Positions 16,884 through 25,876 of a stretch of DNA of 64,000 bases are shown here, in pieces. Where the stretch lies: assembly GCA_017427415.1 (NCBI GenBank), contig JAFRSU010000025.1, positions 1 through 64,000 on the forward strand, written 5' to 3'. The stretch is from Lachnospiraceae bacterium (GTDB lineage: Bacteria > Bacillota > Clostridia > Lachnospirales > Lachnospiraceae). Under the pieces are notes generated by a model, which was not told where the DNA came from, did not search any database, and saw only the letters and a program-made list of their open reading frames with translations. A program made the translations under genes and the position numbers. The stretch's first letter is position 1. Each line of letters begins with the position of its first letter.

Positions 16884-18264
16884 ATTAGGACTAAGTTATC
16901 TTTTTGCCATAGCAGCTCTTTTTGTCCTGGTCAATTTCTGGGGAAAAAGCAAATGCAACAATATGGCGGAACAGAATATCAAGCTTCAGCTCCGTAATGC
17001 GGTCACCAACCTTTCCGATACTACGGTTTCGGAGTATTATGAAGGGGAAGGGACGATAGTAAGGATCAGGCATGAGCTCTGGGCTATGGAAAGAGCTATG
17101 GGCGTAAGGATATGGCTTGTCAATGCAGAGCATAATGTCATAGCCGATTCATCCGATCCGAACGGGGAGCCGGGTATATCCGGTAATGATTATGACAACG
17201 GTATATTGGAGCAGAATATCAGTGAAAACGTGCTTGTGGATTCGTATTTTTCCGAGCCAATGCTGGTATGCTCGGAGCCGTTCATGCATAACTACCGGAT
17301 CGCAGGTTTTATCTGCGCCTTTACGCCTATGAGCAGGATGAAGGAAGAGGCTTCCGGTTATATGGAGATCATGAATATCGGAATGATACTTATCTTCCTG
17401 GCATTGTTCGTGATATTCGCAGCCATTTATTTCTATACGGTCATCCCCATAAGGACCATAAAAACGGCTGCCGGAGAGTACGCAAAGGGCAATTACGATC
17501 AGGAGATGAAGATCAAGAGCCGTGATGAGTTTAAGGAACTTTCGGACACTATCTCCTACATGGTATCGGAGCTTAAATCAAACGAGGAAAAACAGAGAAA
17601 ATTCATAGCAAATATCTCACACGATTTCAGATCACCGCTTACCTCCATAAAGGGATATGCCGAAGCCATAAAGGACGGGACCATCCCTTATGAGAACAAG
17701 GACAAGTATCTGGATGTCATCCAATTCGAGGCGGAACGTCTGCATAAGCTGACATCGAGCCTGCTGCAACTCTCAAGCATTGACAGCGGCGGATTGTCCC
17801 TCGATATCAAGAGCTTTGATATTACCACGACTATCAGAAATATCGCTGATGCTTTTGAGGGTATATGCAGGGAGAAGAAGATCCTGCTCAGACTAAAATT
17901 TGACGAGCCTAAGATATTTGTGGATGCCGATCAGGCAAGGATCGAGCAGGTTATCTACAATCTGACGGATAACGCCATCAAGTTCTCAAATAAAAACTCC
18001 GAGATCATATTGAGCGTAAGGCTCAAGGGTGCCAAGGCCGTGATAAGCGTAAAGGACTTCGGACTCGGTATACCCAAGGAGAGCATCAACAGGGTATTTG
18101 AAAGATTTTACAAGAGCGATCCTTCGAGAGGCAAGGATAAGAAGGGCACAGGTCTCGGACTTTCCATAGTAAAAGAGATCATAACAGCTCACGACGAAGA
18201 GATAAAGGTATTGAGCAATGAAGGCGCAGGCACGGAGTTCTTCTTCACGCTGCCTGTATCATAA
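16867..18264 (+). CDS. Sensor histidine kinase (HAMP-HisKA-HATPase)
   Basis: A 465-residue membrane kinase, cognate to the regulator it overlaps. TM1 is about 7-25, an extracytoplasmic sensor domain about 26-170, TM2 about 172-195, HAMP (IPIRTIKTAAGEYAKGNYDQ) about 195-245. The phosphorylated His252 is in NISHDFRSPLTSIKGY. The ATP-binding domain has NLTDNAIKFSN, DFGLGIP and GTGLGLSIVKEI. It differs from WalK in lacking a PAS domain. A degenerate HtrA gene follows after 23 bases, pointing to an envelope-stress or secretion-related signal. Confidence 0.94.
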   Translation: MRVSYKLGLSYLFAIAALFVLVNFWGKSKCNNMAEQNIKLQLRNAVTNLSDTTVSEYYEGEGTIVRIRHELWAMERAMGVRIWLVNAEHNVIADSSDPNGEPGISGNDYDNGILEQNISENVLVDSYFSEPMLVCSEPFMHNYRIAGFICAFTPMSRMKEEASGYMEIMNIGMILIFLALFVIFAAIYFYTVIPIRTIKTAAGEYAKGNYDQEMKIKSRDEFKELSDTISYMVSELKSNEEKQRKFIANISHDFRSPLTSIKGYAEAIKDGTIPYENKDKYLDVIQFEAERLHKLTSSLLQLSSIDSGGLSLDIKSFDITTTIRNIADAFEGICREKKILLRLKFDEPKIFVDADQARIEQVIYNLTDNAIKFSNKNSEIILSVRLKGAKAVISVKDFGLGIPKESINRVFERFYKSDPSRGKDKKGTGLGLSIVKEIITAHDEEIKVLSNEGAGTEFFFTLPVS

Positions 18265-18287
18265 AAAATTATAAACGGGTAAAGAGT

Positions 18288-19700
18288 ATGGATAAGCATA
18301 AAAAGCTGACAGAAACTGAAAACGTGAATAATGAAATAATTGATAATCCCGAGTTGGAAGAAGATCTTGAAAAAAAGGATTCGGTGATAAGTGAGCAGAT
18401 AAAGCCGTGGCACAAAAGGAAATTCAAAAAAATCATGAGTGTTATCGGTCTGTCGCTCCTTGCCGGAATACTGTTCGGTATAGCCGCCAGATTTGTATTT
18501 AAATATTCTGACGGTATCATAAGCAAGATATTCGGGCTCAGTGTCCAGTACGATAATGTAGTGGGTCCCCCGCCTGACTCCTCCCAGCCCCAGCCGACCG
18601 GTAAAGGTCCCGATATGCCCGATAATCCCGGAAATACACAGGATCCGAACGGTGTAAAAATAGGACAGAACCCGGGGAATCCGGGCGAAAAGCAGGGAGA
18701 ACCCGTGAATACGGGAGATCAGACCGATCCTGCAACTTATGTGGCTACAGTTGAAAACTTAAACCGTGTATCCGATGCTTTGAGCAAGAGTCTTGTAACG
18801 GTCAATTCCGTAACCCGAGTGGTAAACTGGCTCGGTGACAATATAGAGCAGTCCGAATCAACCGTAGGCGTGGCTATAGCGGAGAATCCCGCGGAGCTTT
18901 TCATTCTTACATATTATGACAAGATAAGCTCGGCAGACAGGATAGAGATAGCTTTCCCCAGCGGAAATACCAATGTCGTGACCATATACAACCACGATGA
19001 AAACTATAACTTAGCCGTGCTTTCCATCAACAAGCAGTCGTTAAAGCTTGATGATATAAACGGTATCGTTATCCCCGAGATTGGTGATTCGGATGCGGTA
19101 TATCCCGGTATGCCGATAGTGGGTGTCGGAAGTATAGACGGTTCCAATAAAATGGTTGATTACGGGTATATTACCAGTGACGGCTATGTTGAATACCTGA
19201 CGGATTCCTCCATAGAACTCTTTACCACCAGCCTTCTTCATTCACATACGGAAGAGGGTATAGTGGCAGATACGGACGGCAGGGTCATCGGTATCATCAC
19301 CAGAGTCTTAGGCGGCTCGGTAAAGGCGGATATCAATAAATGCATGAAGGTAAACAGCATTATAAAGATAGCCGAGAAGCTCTGTAACGGCGGTAATATG
19401 GTATATTGCGGTATCAACTTAGAGAATATCCCTTCATGGGTATTGAGGGAGAATGAACTTGAAAACGGCATATATGTCAACAGTGTGGAAGCATCCTCAC
19501 CTGCATCCGATGCCGGTATACGTAAGGGCGATATCATTACCGCGATAAACGATGTTAAGATAAGTGATGTGAAGGAATATACCGATTTCCTTATGAATGC
19601 GACGGAAAACACATCGATAAATGTAGATCTTTACAGGAGCACAAAGGCTTCGGACAATCATATCACGGTAACGGTAAGACCGATAAATCGCAATAATTAA
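18288..19700 (+). CDS. HtrA-like PDZ protein lacking the catalytic triad
   Basis: A 470-residue protein: acidic cytoplasmic N-terminus, one membrane helix (49-71), a Pro/Gly/Asn-rich linker (about 90-150), a trypsin-like beta-barrel domain (about 155-365) and a C-terminal PDZ domain (about 372-466; SPASDAGIRKGDIITAINDV). Against HtrA/DegP the barrel keeps NLAVLSI and GRVIGI. The His position reads ILTYYDK (no His), the Asp position reads Asn241 in YNLAVL, and the Ser position of GNSGG reads HTEEG with Glu322. All three triad residues therefore appear lost. It is probably a binding or sensing pseudoprotease. It is the third gene of the two-component operon. Confidence 0.82.
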   Translation: MDKHKKLTETENVNNEIIDNPELEEDLEKKDSVISEQIKPWHKRKFKKIMSVIGLSLLAGILFGIAARFVFKYSDGIISKIFGLSVQYDNVVGPPPDSSQPQPTGKGPDMPDNPGNTQDPNGVKIGQNPGNPGEKQGEPVNTGDQTDPATYVATVENLNRVSDALSKSLVTVNSVTRVVNWLGDNIEQSESTVGVAIAENPAELFILTYYDKISSADRIEIAFPSGNTNVVTIYNHDENYNLAVLSINKQSLKLDDINGIVIPEIGDSDAVYPGMPIVGVGSIDGSNKMVDYGYITSDGYVEYLTDSSIELFTTSLLHSHTEEGIVADTDGRVIGIITRVLGGSVKADINKCMKVNSIIKIAEKLCNGGNMVYCGINLENIPSWVLRENELENGIYVNSVEASSPASDAGIRKGDIITAINDVKISDVKEYTDFLMNATENTSINVDLYRSTKASDNHITVTVRPINRNN

Positions 19701-19740
19701 TTATAAAGACAGAAATAAATAGGTAGCAGAAGGAGTAAAG

Positions 19741-20694
19741 ATGAAGTATATTAGTGAATTGCGTGAGGGAGAGATAACTCATGATATATACCTGTGTAAA
19801 CAGGTGCAGACACTTGTGGCAAAAACAGGTAAAAGTTATCTGTCCATAATACTTCAGGATAAGACCGGTACGCTTGATGCAAAGGTATGGGATATAACAA
19901 GCGGCGGTATTGAAGATTTTGACGCACTTGATTATATCTATGTCGAGGGCGAGGTTACTATATTCCAGGGTACCATGCAGCTGAAATGCCGCAGGATAAG
20001 GAAGTGCCGCGAGGGCGAATATGAACCTTCGGATTATCTCCCTTATTCGAGATTCGATATCGAGGCGATGTATAAAAAGCTGCTTGAGTACATAGGACTG
20101 GTAAAGGAAAAGCATTTAAGGGCTCTTTTAGAGGATCTGTTTGTAAATGATGAGGAACTCGTTAAACAGTTTAAAAAGCATTCTGCAGCAAAGTCCGTAC
20201 ATCACGGATTTGTCGGAGGCCTACTTGAACATACGCTCTCGGTTACCAGCCTGTGCGTGAAGTTCGCCGAGCAGTACAGTTATCTGAATAAGGATCTTCT
20301 GATCACAGCTGCCATATGCCATGACATAGGTAAAACCAAGGAATTATCCGATATGCCGGCCAACGATTATACCGATGACGGCAACCTGCTCGGACATATC
20401 GTGATGGGCTATGAGCTTTTGGGGGAAAGAATATCCCGTATAGAGGGATTTCCGCATGCACTCGGCTCAATGCTCAGACATTGCGTTCTTGCACATCACG
20501 GAGAGTATGAATTCGGATCGCCCAAAAAACCGGCCTTGGCAGAGGCTATAGCACTCCATTTTGCAGATAATCTCGATGCCAAGATGGAGACCATGAGAGA
20601 GCTTTTGGAAAGTGCGGACATGAACGCGGAATGGCTCGGTTTCCAGAGACTTTTCGAGAGCAACATGCGTAAAACCACCTATAAAGAAGACTAA
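19741..20694 (+). CDS. yhaM: 3'-5' exoribonuclease YhaM family (OB fold plus HD)
   Basis: A 317-residue protein with an N-terminal OB fold (about 10-95, containing LQDKTGTLDAKVWD) and an HD phosphohydrolase domain with HHGFVGGLLEHTLSV, CHDIGKTKEL and AHHGEYEFGSP. This order is that of YhaM, a Firmicutes exoribonuclease that trims mRNA fragments. AAGGAG lies 8 bases before the ATG. Downstream, AAGGAG overlapping the stop serves uxuA, so these are likely in one transcript. Confidence 0.92.
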   Translation: MKYISELREGEITHDIYLCKQVQTLVAKTGKSYLSIILQDKTGTLDAKVWDITSGGIEDFDALDYIYVEGEVTIFQGTMQLKCRRIRKCREGEYEPSDYLPYSRFDIEAMYKKLLEYIGLVKEKHLRALLEDLFVNDEELVKQFKKHSAAKSVHHGFVGGLLEHTLSVTSLCVKFAEQYSYLNKDLLITAAICHDIGKTKELSDMPANDYTDDGNLLGHIVMGYELLGERISRIEGFPHALGSMLRHCVLAHHGEYEFGSPKKPALAEAIALHFADNLDAKMETMRELLESADMNAEWLGFQRLFESNMRKTTYKED

Positions 20695-20706
20695 GGAGCG
20701 AAAACC

Positions 20707-21771
20707 ATGCAGATGACATTCAGATGGTATGGCGAGGGAAATGACAGCATTTCACTCGACCAGATCAGGCAGATCCCCGGCGTGGAAGGCATAGTCTGGG
20801 CACTCCATGACAAGATGCCGGGCGAAGTCTGGGAAAAAGAAGAGATACAGAAGGTAGCCGATCAGCTTCATGCACACGGATTCAACATGGATGTGGTAGA
20901 GTCTGTTAACGTACATGACGATATCAAGATCGGACTTCCCACCAGGGACAAGTACATTGAGAACTACAAGCAGACCTTAAGAAACCTTAAGGAGTTCGGT
21001 GTTAAGGTTGTCTGCTATAATTTCATGCCGGTATTCGACTGGACTAGGACTGACCTGTTCCATCCGCTTCCCGACGGTTCAACAGCTCTGTATTATGAAA
21101 AAGAAAAGATCATAGATGACCCGGTAAAGATGGCTGACTATATCTTAGAGAAGTGTGAAGGATATACGATGCCCGGCTGGGAGCCCGAGAGAATGGGCAG
21201 ACTAAAGGAGCTTTTTGAGGCATATAAGCCCGTGACCAAGGAAAAGCTCTGGGACAACTTAAAGTACTTTTTGGAACAGCTGATGCCCGTATGTAAGGAG
21301 ACCGATATCAAGATGGCTATACATCAGGACGATCCGCCTTGGGATATATTCGGACTTCCGAGGCTGCTGGTGGACGAGGCTTCCATTGACAGATTTTTAA
21401 AGATGGTGGACGATCCTTATAACTGTCTTACACTGTGCTCGGGCTCCATGAGCTCCAATCCGAAGAACAATGTTGCGGACATAGTAAGAAAGCATTGCGA
21501 CAGGATCGCATTTGCGCATGTCAGAAACGTAAAGCATTATCCGAACGGTGACTTTTCCGAGACTTCACACCGTGACTGTGACGGTGATACGGGCGTGCTC
21601 GCTATCATGAAAGCATACCATGACTGCGGTTTTAAGGGCTATATCAGACCCGACCACGGACGTCATATCTGGGGTGAGAAGTGCAGACCGGGCTATGGTC
21701 TGTATGACAGGGCTTTAGGTATCATGTACCTGCTCGGCATCTGGGATACGTTAGAGAGGTACGATAAATGA
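20707..21771 (+). CDS. uxuA: Mannonate dehydratase
   Basis: A 354-residue enzyme converting D-mannonate to 2-keto-3-deoxygluconate in hexuronate breakdown (Mn2+-dependent TIM barrel). Recognised by MTFRWYGEGNDSISLDQIRQ at the N-terminus, FMPVFDWTRTDL, IHQDDPPW, LCSGSM and the C-terminal RPDHGRHIWGE. Length fits the family. Its TGA overlaps the ATG of uxuB by four bases. The pair implies growth on pectin- or glucuronate-derived uronates, although uronate isomerase and KDG kinase are not in this window. Confidence 0.97.
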   Translation: MQMTFRWYGEGNDSISLDQIRQIPGVEGIVWALHDKMPGEVWEKEEIQKVADQLHAHGFNMDVVESVNVHDDIKIGLPTRDKYIENYKQTLRNLKEFGVKVVCYNFMPVFDWTRTDLFHPLPDGSTALYYEKEKIIDDPVKMADYILEKCEGYTMPGWEPERMGRLKELFEAYKPVTKEKLWDNLKYFLEQLMPVCKETDIKMAIHQDDPPWDIFGLPRLLVDEASIDRFLKMVDDPYNCLTLCSGSMSSNPKNNVADIVRKHCDRIAFAHVRNVKHYPNGDFSETSHRDCDGDTGVLAIMKAYHDCGFKGYIRPDHGRHIWGEKCRPGYGLYDRALGIMYLLGIWDTLERYDK

Positions 21772-23384
21772 AACTTACATTAGAGGGAATAAAGAACAAG
21801 GACGCATGGAACGGCTTTAAGCTTCCTGCATTTGATATCGAAAAGATGTGTGAGACCACAAAGAAGACTCCGGGATGGATACATTTCGGTTCGGGAAATA
21901 TATTCAGAGCCTTCCTTTGCTCTGCAGCACAGGAGCTTCTTGATACAGGTGTTATGACATCCGGTATCACGGCTGCTGAAAGCCATGGAACGGAGATCAT
22001 CACCGAGTGCTTTAAGCCCCACGACAACCTGTGTGTGGCAGTTACTCTTAACGGCGACGGAAGCACATCAAAGGAAGTTGTGGCATCAGTAGGCGAAGCA
22101 CTTACTACCGCATATGATTTTAACAGGATAGCAGATATATTCTGTACAGATTCCCTTCAGATGGTATCCTTTACCATCACCGAAAAAGGCTATGCACTGC
22201 GCGATGCATCAGGCAATATCTTCCCGATGGTAGATGCTGATAAGAATACAGACCCTTCCGTAATATTGTCAGATATGGCAGCTGGAAAGCAGAACCACCA
22301 CTTGATGGCAGTGCTTACGGCACTTACCTTAAAGAGAAAACAGGTAAGCGGGAAGCCCATAGCACTTGTATCCATGGATAACTGCTCACATAACGGCGAA
22401 AAGATAGAAAATGCAGTAAAAGAGATAGCAGGAGCCTGGGCTGATAAGGGATATATCACTGAAGATGATGTGGAATATTTAAATACAAAAGTAAGCTATC
22501 CCTGGAGCATGATAGATAAGATCACTCCCAGACCTGACAAAAAGGTAGAGGAGATGCTCATCGCCGACGGCATAGATGAGATCAAGCCCTTCGTAACACC
22601 TAACGGCACATATATAGCAGCCTTTGTCAATGCCGAAAGACCTCAGTATCTTGTGATAGAGGATGATTTCCCGAACGGAAGGCCTGCACTGGAGAAGGCC
22701 AGAGGCATTATGTTCACCGACAGGGATACGGTAAATAAGGCAGAGAGAATGAAGGTATGTACATGTCTTAATCCCCTTCATACCGCGCTTGCCGTATACG
22801 GATGCTTACTTGACTATACATCCATATCAGCTGAAATGAAGGATACGGAGCTTGTGAACCTCATTACAAAGATGAGCAGGCTCGAGGGCATGCCGGTAGT
22901 TGTAAATCCCGGTATACTTGACCCTGAGAAGTTTTTACAGGAGTGCTTAACCGAGCGCTTCCCCAATCCCTTCATGCCGGATACTCCCCAGCGTATAGCT
23001 ACGGATACATCCCAGAAGCTTCCCATCAGATACGGTGAGAACTTTAAGGCTCATATCGAAAAAGGTGATGTGGATACATTGAAATATATGCCTCTTGTTA
23101 TAGCAGGCTGGCTGAGATACCTTTTTGCAGTTGATGATAACGGAGAAGCATTTGAACCTTCATCCGATCCGCTCCTTGCTACCGCACAAGGGATGCTTAA
23201 GGGCATTGCTTTTGGCAGGACTGATGTGAAGGAAGATGAGCTTAAGGAAATCCTTTCCAACGAAGTAATATTCGGAACAGACCTTTATAAAGCAGGACTT
23301 GCGGGGCTTATATGTAAGTACTTTAACGAGCTTAATGCAGGAAAGGGTGCTGTAAGAAGTACTTTAAAGAAATATTGCGACTGA
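21768..23384 (+). CDS. uxuB: Fructuronate reductase / mannitol dehydrogenase family
   Basis: A 538-residue NAD-dependent long-chain polyol dehydrogenase. The N-terminal Rossmann part reads WIHFGSGNIFRAFLC; the C-terminal part contains NPLHTALAVYGCLL and PLVIAGWLRYLF. Together with uxuA, which it overlaps by four bases, it fits D-fructuronate to D-mannonate reduction. The closest alternative is mannitol or tagaturonate dehydrogenase activity. The transcript ends at the bidirectional terminator at 23427. Confidence 0.9.
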   Translation: MKLTLEGIKNKDAWNGFKLPAFDIEKMCETTKKTPGWIHFGSGNIFRAFLCSAAQELLDTGVMTSGITAAESHGTEIITECFKPHDNLCVAVTLNGDGSTSKEVVASVGEALTTAYDFNRIADIFCTDSLQMVSFTITEKGYALRDASGNIFPMVDADKNTDPSVILSDMAAGKQNHHLMAVLTALTLKRKQVSGKPIALVSMDNCSHNGEKIENAVKEIAGAWADKGYITEDDVEYLNTKVSYPWSMIDKITPRPDKKVEEMLIADGIDEIKPFVTPNGTYIAAFVNAERPQYLVIEDDFPNGRPALEKARGIMFTDRDTVNKAERMKVCTCLNPLHTALAVYGCLLDYTSISAEMKDTELVNLITKMSRLEGMPVVVNPGILDPEKFLQECLTERFPNPFMPDTPQRIATDTSQKLPIRYGENFKAHIEKGDVDTLKYMPLVIAGWLRYLFAVDDNGEAFEPSSDPLLATAQGMLKGIAFGRTDVKEDELKEILSNEVIFGTDLYKAGLAGLICKYFNELNAGKGAVRSTLKKYCD

Positions 23385-23426
23385 AACAACGGAAACAGAA
23401 ACAATGGAAATTGAAATAATATAACA

Positions 23427-23466
23427 AAAAAATGTCATCCCGGCAATGCGAAGGATGACATTTTTT
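23427..23466. terminator. Bidirectional terminator, TGTCATCC repeat family, copy 1
   Basis: A 14-base perfect stem AAAAAATGTCATCC / GGATGACATTTTTT with loop CGGCAATGCGAA. T-runs occur on both strands, so it ends uxuB (+) and the rhomboid gene (-). Its 28-base core is nearly identical, in opposite orientation, to the hairpin at 28221-28261. Confidence 0.9.
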
Positions 23467-23494
23467 ATGTTAAACCTATTCTCTATATCCCAAT

Positions 23495-24091
23495 CTATTT
23501 CTTGTTCAGATTGTATCCGATCACAGAACCGGTGATACCTCCGAGGATATGAGTGAACTGTGATACGTTGTCGTCCACGAATATGCCCTGGTATATCTGC
23601 TGCCCTAAGTAAAGCACTGCTACAAGTATGAATGTAAGCGGGATCTCCCTGTCCTTAAAGCTGGTAAATGAAGCTAAAAGGATAAATGCGAATACCACGC
23701 CGCTTGCACCCATAAGTGCTGAGTTCGGGAACAGTATAAAGTGTGCGATACCGGTGATAAGTGCCGTAATAGCCATGGTCCACACAAGTGTTTTCCCGCC
23801 GTATCGCTCCTCCAACATAGGTCCGAGTATAAGTATGGTCATGAGGTTGCCCGTAAGGTGGGACATCGAGCTGTGCCCGAATATATGACAGAAGAATCTG
23901 AAATATGTAAGCGGACTGGCCAGTGAGGAACGGTATACCGAGAACAATGCCGCATTTGTATTATTATGCGTGAGCTCTCCGAGTACAAACGCCACCACGC
24001 AGATGGCGGTAAAGGTAAGTATGACAGGTGAGTTTAATACTATCTTATATTTTGAACTGCTGCTGTTGCTGCCCGATCTTGAAACTGCCAT
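23495..24091 (-). CDS. Rhomboid-family intramembrane serine protease
   Basis: A 198-residue, roughly six-helix membrane protein. Catalytic Ser130 is in LMGASGVVFA, His181 in FTHILGG, and the HLTGN motif (His78, Asn82) is in place, so it should be an active rhomboid cleaving membrane helices. The polar Ser-rich N-terminus is cytoplasmic. AGGAGGT lies 7 bases upstream of the ATG, and the gene starts 11 bases after the lipid kinase stop, so they form an operon. Confidence 0.94.
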   Translation of the reverse strand: MAVSRSGSNSSSSKYKIVLNSPVILTFTAICVVAFVLGELTHNNTNAALFSVYRSSLASPLTYFRFFCHIFGHSSMSHLTGNLMTILILGPMLEERYGGKTLVWTMAITALITGIAHFILFPNSALMGASGVVFAFILLASFTSFKDREIPLTFILVAVLYLGQQIYQGIFVDDNVSQFTHILGGITGSVIGYNLNKK

Positions 24092-24102
24092 TATTATACC
24101 TC

Positions 24103-25026
24103 CTAAATCATCATCTTTAACTTCTCGGGAAATACCGAGAATGTTACATGATCGTTTTTGCCAACTATCTCCCCGTCCGTATGTATGGTCATGGGAGCTT
24201 CAGCCTTTATCTCGACGGTCTTTGCCGTAATCTGCTCAACACCCTTATACAGTATATGTTTCCCTTTTGCTATCTTGGTCATCAGGTACAGATGCTTGAG
24301 CCTCGAGATATCATGAGCTACCAAAACAGTGATCTTTCCGTCATAGGGATTGGCTGCAGGAGCCATGGGCATTCCGCCTCCCTCATAACGGGTGTTCATA
24401 GCTGTGGCAAAAAGCAGCCGGTCGCATTTAATGGTACGCTTGCCGTCTATGGTGACTACTGCCTTTCTCGGCTTATTGGTAAATACAAGCGCAAGACCTA
24501 TCATATAATATACAAGCTTACCCAGACCGAATTTATTTAAAAACTTCTTCAGCCTTGAGTGCAGGGCCTTTTCACAGATATCAGCATCATAACCGATACC
24601 GGAGCTGACTCCGAACTTCCTGACTATGTCCCCGTCCTCGGAAATGACAAGACCGTGATCTATACGTATACAGCGCTTCGGATGTATGGTATGCTCCATA
24701 ACGCTTAACGGATCCTGGGGGATACCCAGTCCGCGTGCAAAGTCGTTGCTTGAGCCCATGGGTATATAGCCCAGTATAAAACTGTCATACCCGAACAGTC
24801 CGTTTATACCTTCATTAACGGTACCGTCACCGCCTGCCAGCACTATCCTTTTCATCTCAGGATGTTCTTCGCATATACGGCGGGCTATCTTTTCCGCATC
24901 ATTCTGTATGGTGGTAAAACATACTTTATAATCTATCCCTGCGGATTTTAATTTCTCCTCAAGGTCATGCCAGAGATTTTTGGCTTTCCCTGTCTGGGAA
25001 CCCGGATTTACGATAAAATAATACAT
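24103..25026 (-). CDS. Diacylglycerol kinase-family lipid kinase
   Basis: A 307-residue soluble lipid kinase (DagK/YegS family). The nucleotide motif VLAGGDGTVNEGINGL and GYIPMGSSNDFARGLGIP are diagnostic, and HTDGE near the C-terminus fits the second domain. It probably phosphorylates diacylglycerol for lipid recycling. The frame is open upstream to 25065, but AAGGAG sits just before ATG 25026 (MYYFIVNPGSQTG), which is the usual family start. First gene of a two-gene operon with the rhomboid protease. Confidence 0.92.
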   Translation of the reverse strand: MYYFIVNPGSQTGKAKNLWHDLEEKLKSAGIDYKVCFTTIQNDAEKIARRICEEHPEMKRIVLAGGDGTVNEGINGLFGYDSFILGYIPMGSSNDFARGLGIPQDPLSVMEHTIHPKRCIRIDHGLVISEDGDIVRKFGVSSGIGYDADICEKALHSRLKKFLNKFGLGKLVYYMIGLALVFTNKPRKAVVTIDGKRTIKCDRLLFATAMNTRYEGGGMPMAPAANPYDGKITVLVAHDISRLKHLYLMTKIAKGKHILYKGVEQITAKTVEIKAEAPMTIHTDGEIVGKNDHVTFSVFPEKLKMMI

Positions 25027-25116
25027 GGCATTACTCCTTTGACATCTTTCTAAAGATTTTACCATAACGTATAAAAAAAGGGAACTTAAATTTTAATTTT
25101 ATTCGTAAATAAATCA

Positions 25117-25170
25117 TAAAAAAAGTGCGGGTTGATGATCATGCTTTTATTGCATGAACATGCCCGCACT
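25117..25170 (-). terminator. Rho-independent terminator of the kinase/NTPase operon
   Basis: A long imperfect hairpin with outer stem AGTGCGGG / CCCGCACT (25124-25131 with 25163-25170) and inner GCATG pairs. On the minus strand it is followed by TTTTTTT. It lies about 90 bases downstream of the stop of the minus-strand gene at 25259. Confidence 0.8.
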
Positions 25171-25258
25171 GATACTCAGTGTAATAAAAAAGTGTGTGTA
25201 AAAAAGTTAAAATAAGTGTATTATAATTTAGTGATATAATATTTTATAAGGTGCCTTT

Positions 25259-25876
25259 TTATTTCTTAAATGCCTCCTGTAAAAATAAAATTGTTTCACG
25301 GCACGGATATACCGGATCCGGCTCAAACGGGAAACAGCCGGTGATCATCCCGTATTTCTCCTTTTCCTTTATGCGGGCCCGGTCTCCTAAATTGACAAAC
25401 AACCTCCAGTTCGAGATATCCGTATTTCCTGCCGCAAGTTCCTTTAAAAAAACGTATTCATCTTGAAGCCATGGTGCATCACCTGCCACTGCTATCTTTA
25501 TATCACAAAGTCTTAATGTGTTTTTGGCTCTTAAAAAATCCCTGCCAAGATCAAAGACCATGCAGTCACAGTCAGGGTCCGACAGGAGCTCATTGTCACT
25601 CACAAAGGGCACATATGTAACCCTGTGAAATGTAAACTCCTTATCAGGCTCACTGCCCCCGAGCGCATCTATGAGGCGTGATATATCACCATGTCCGTTC
25701 TGTTCATAAAGCCGGACCTTCAGCTTTAGCTCATCACTTAAGAAATTGCTGACGGCTACTGCGATATGTGTGACGCCCAGGCGCGGACCAAGACCGAAAA
25801 TACCTATACGTTTTCCGTAAAAATCATTTTTTGTGTTTCTTTTAGATATAAATGCCATATAAACCTGCCGCATCAT
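25259..25876 (-). CDS. Stand-alone degenerate MinD/ParA-like NTPase-fold protein
   Basis: A 205-residue protein overlapping the kinase gene by four bases. RIGIFGLGPRLGVTHIAVAV (about 23-42) has the shape of a SIMIBI-class P-loop, but the Walker A Lys position is Val, so ATP hydrolysis is doubtful. Later segments (CMVFDLGRDF, IKIAVAGDAPW, LFVNLGD, GCFPFEPDP) line up one after another with the C-terminal domain of the neighbouring kinase, including the conserved Trp. It is therefore a paralogue of that fused domain. TadZ/CpaE-type proteins have similar atypical loops. ATG at 25858 is an alternative start. No pilus or secretion genes lie nearby. Confidence 0.65.
   Translation of the reverse strand: MMRQVYMAFISKRNTKNDFYGKRIGIFGLGPRLGVTHIAVAVSNFLSDELKLKVRLYEQNGHGDISRLIDALGGSEPDKEFTFHRVTYVPFVSDNELLSDPDCDCMVFDLGRDFLRAKNTLRLCDIKIAVAGDAPWLQDEYVFLKELAAGNTDISNWRLFVNLGDRARIKEKEKYGMITGCFPFEPDPVYPCRETILFLQEAFKK

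Noticed and set aside
18900..19330. An active HtrA protease annotation
   Set aside because: None of the His, Asp and Ser positions is retained when aligned by the NLAVL and GRVIGI landmarks.
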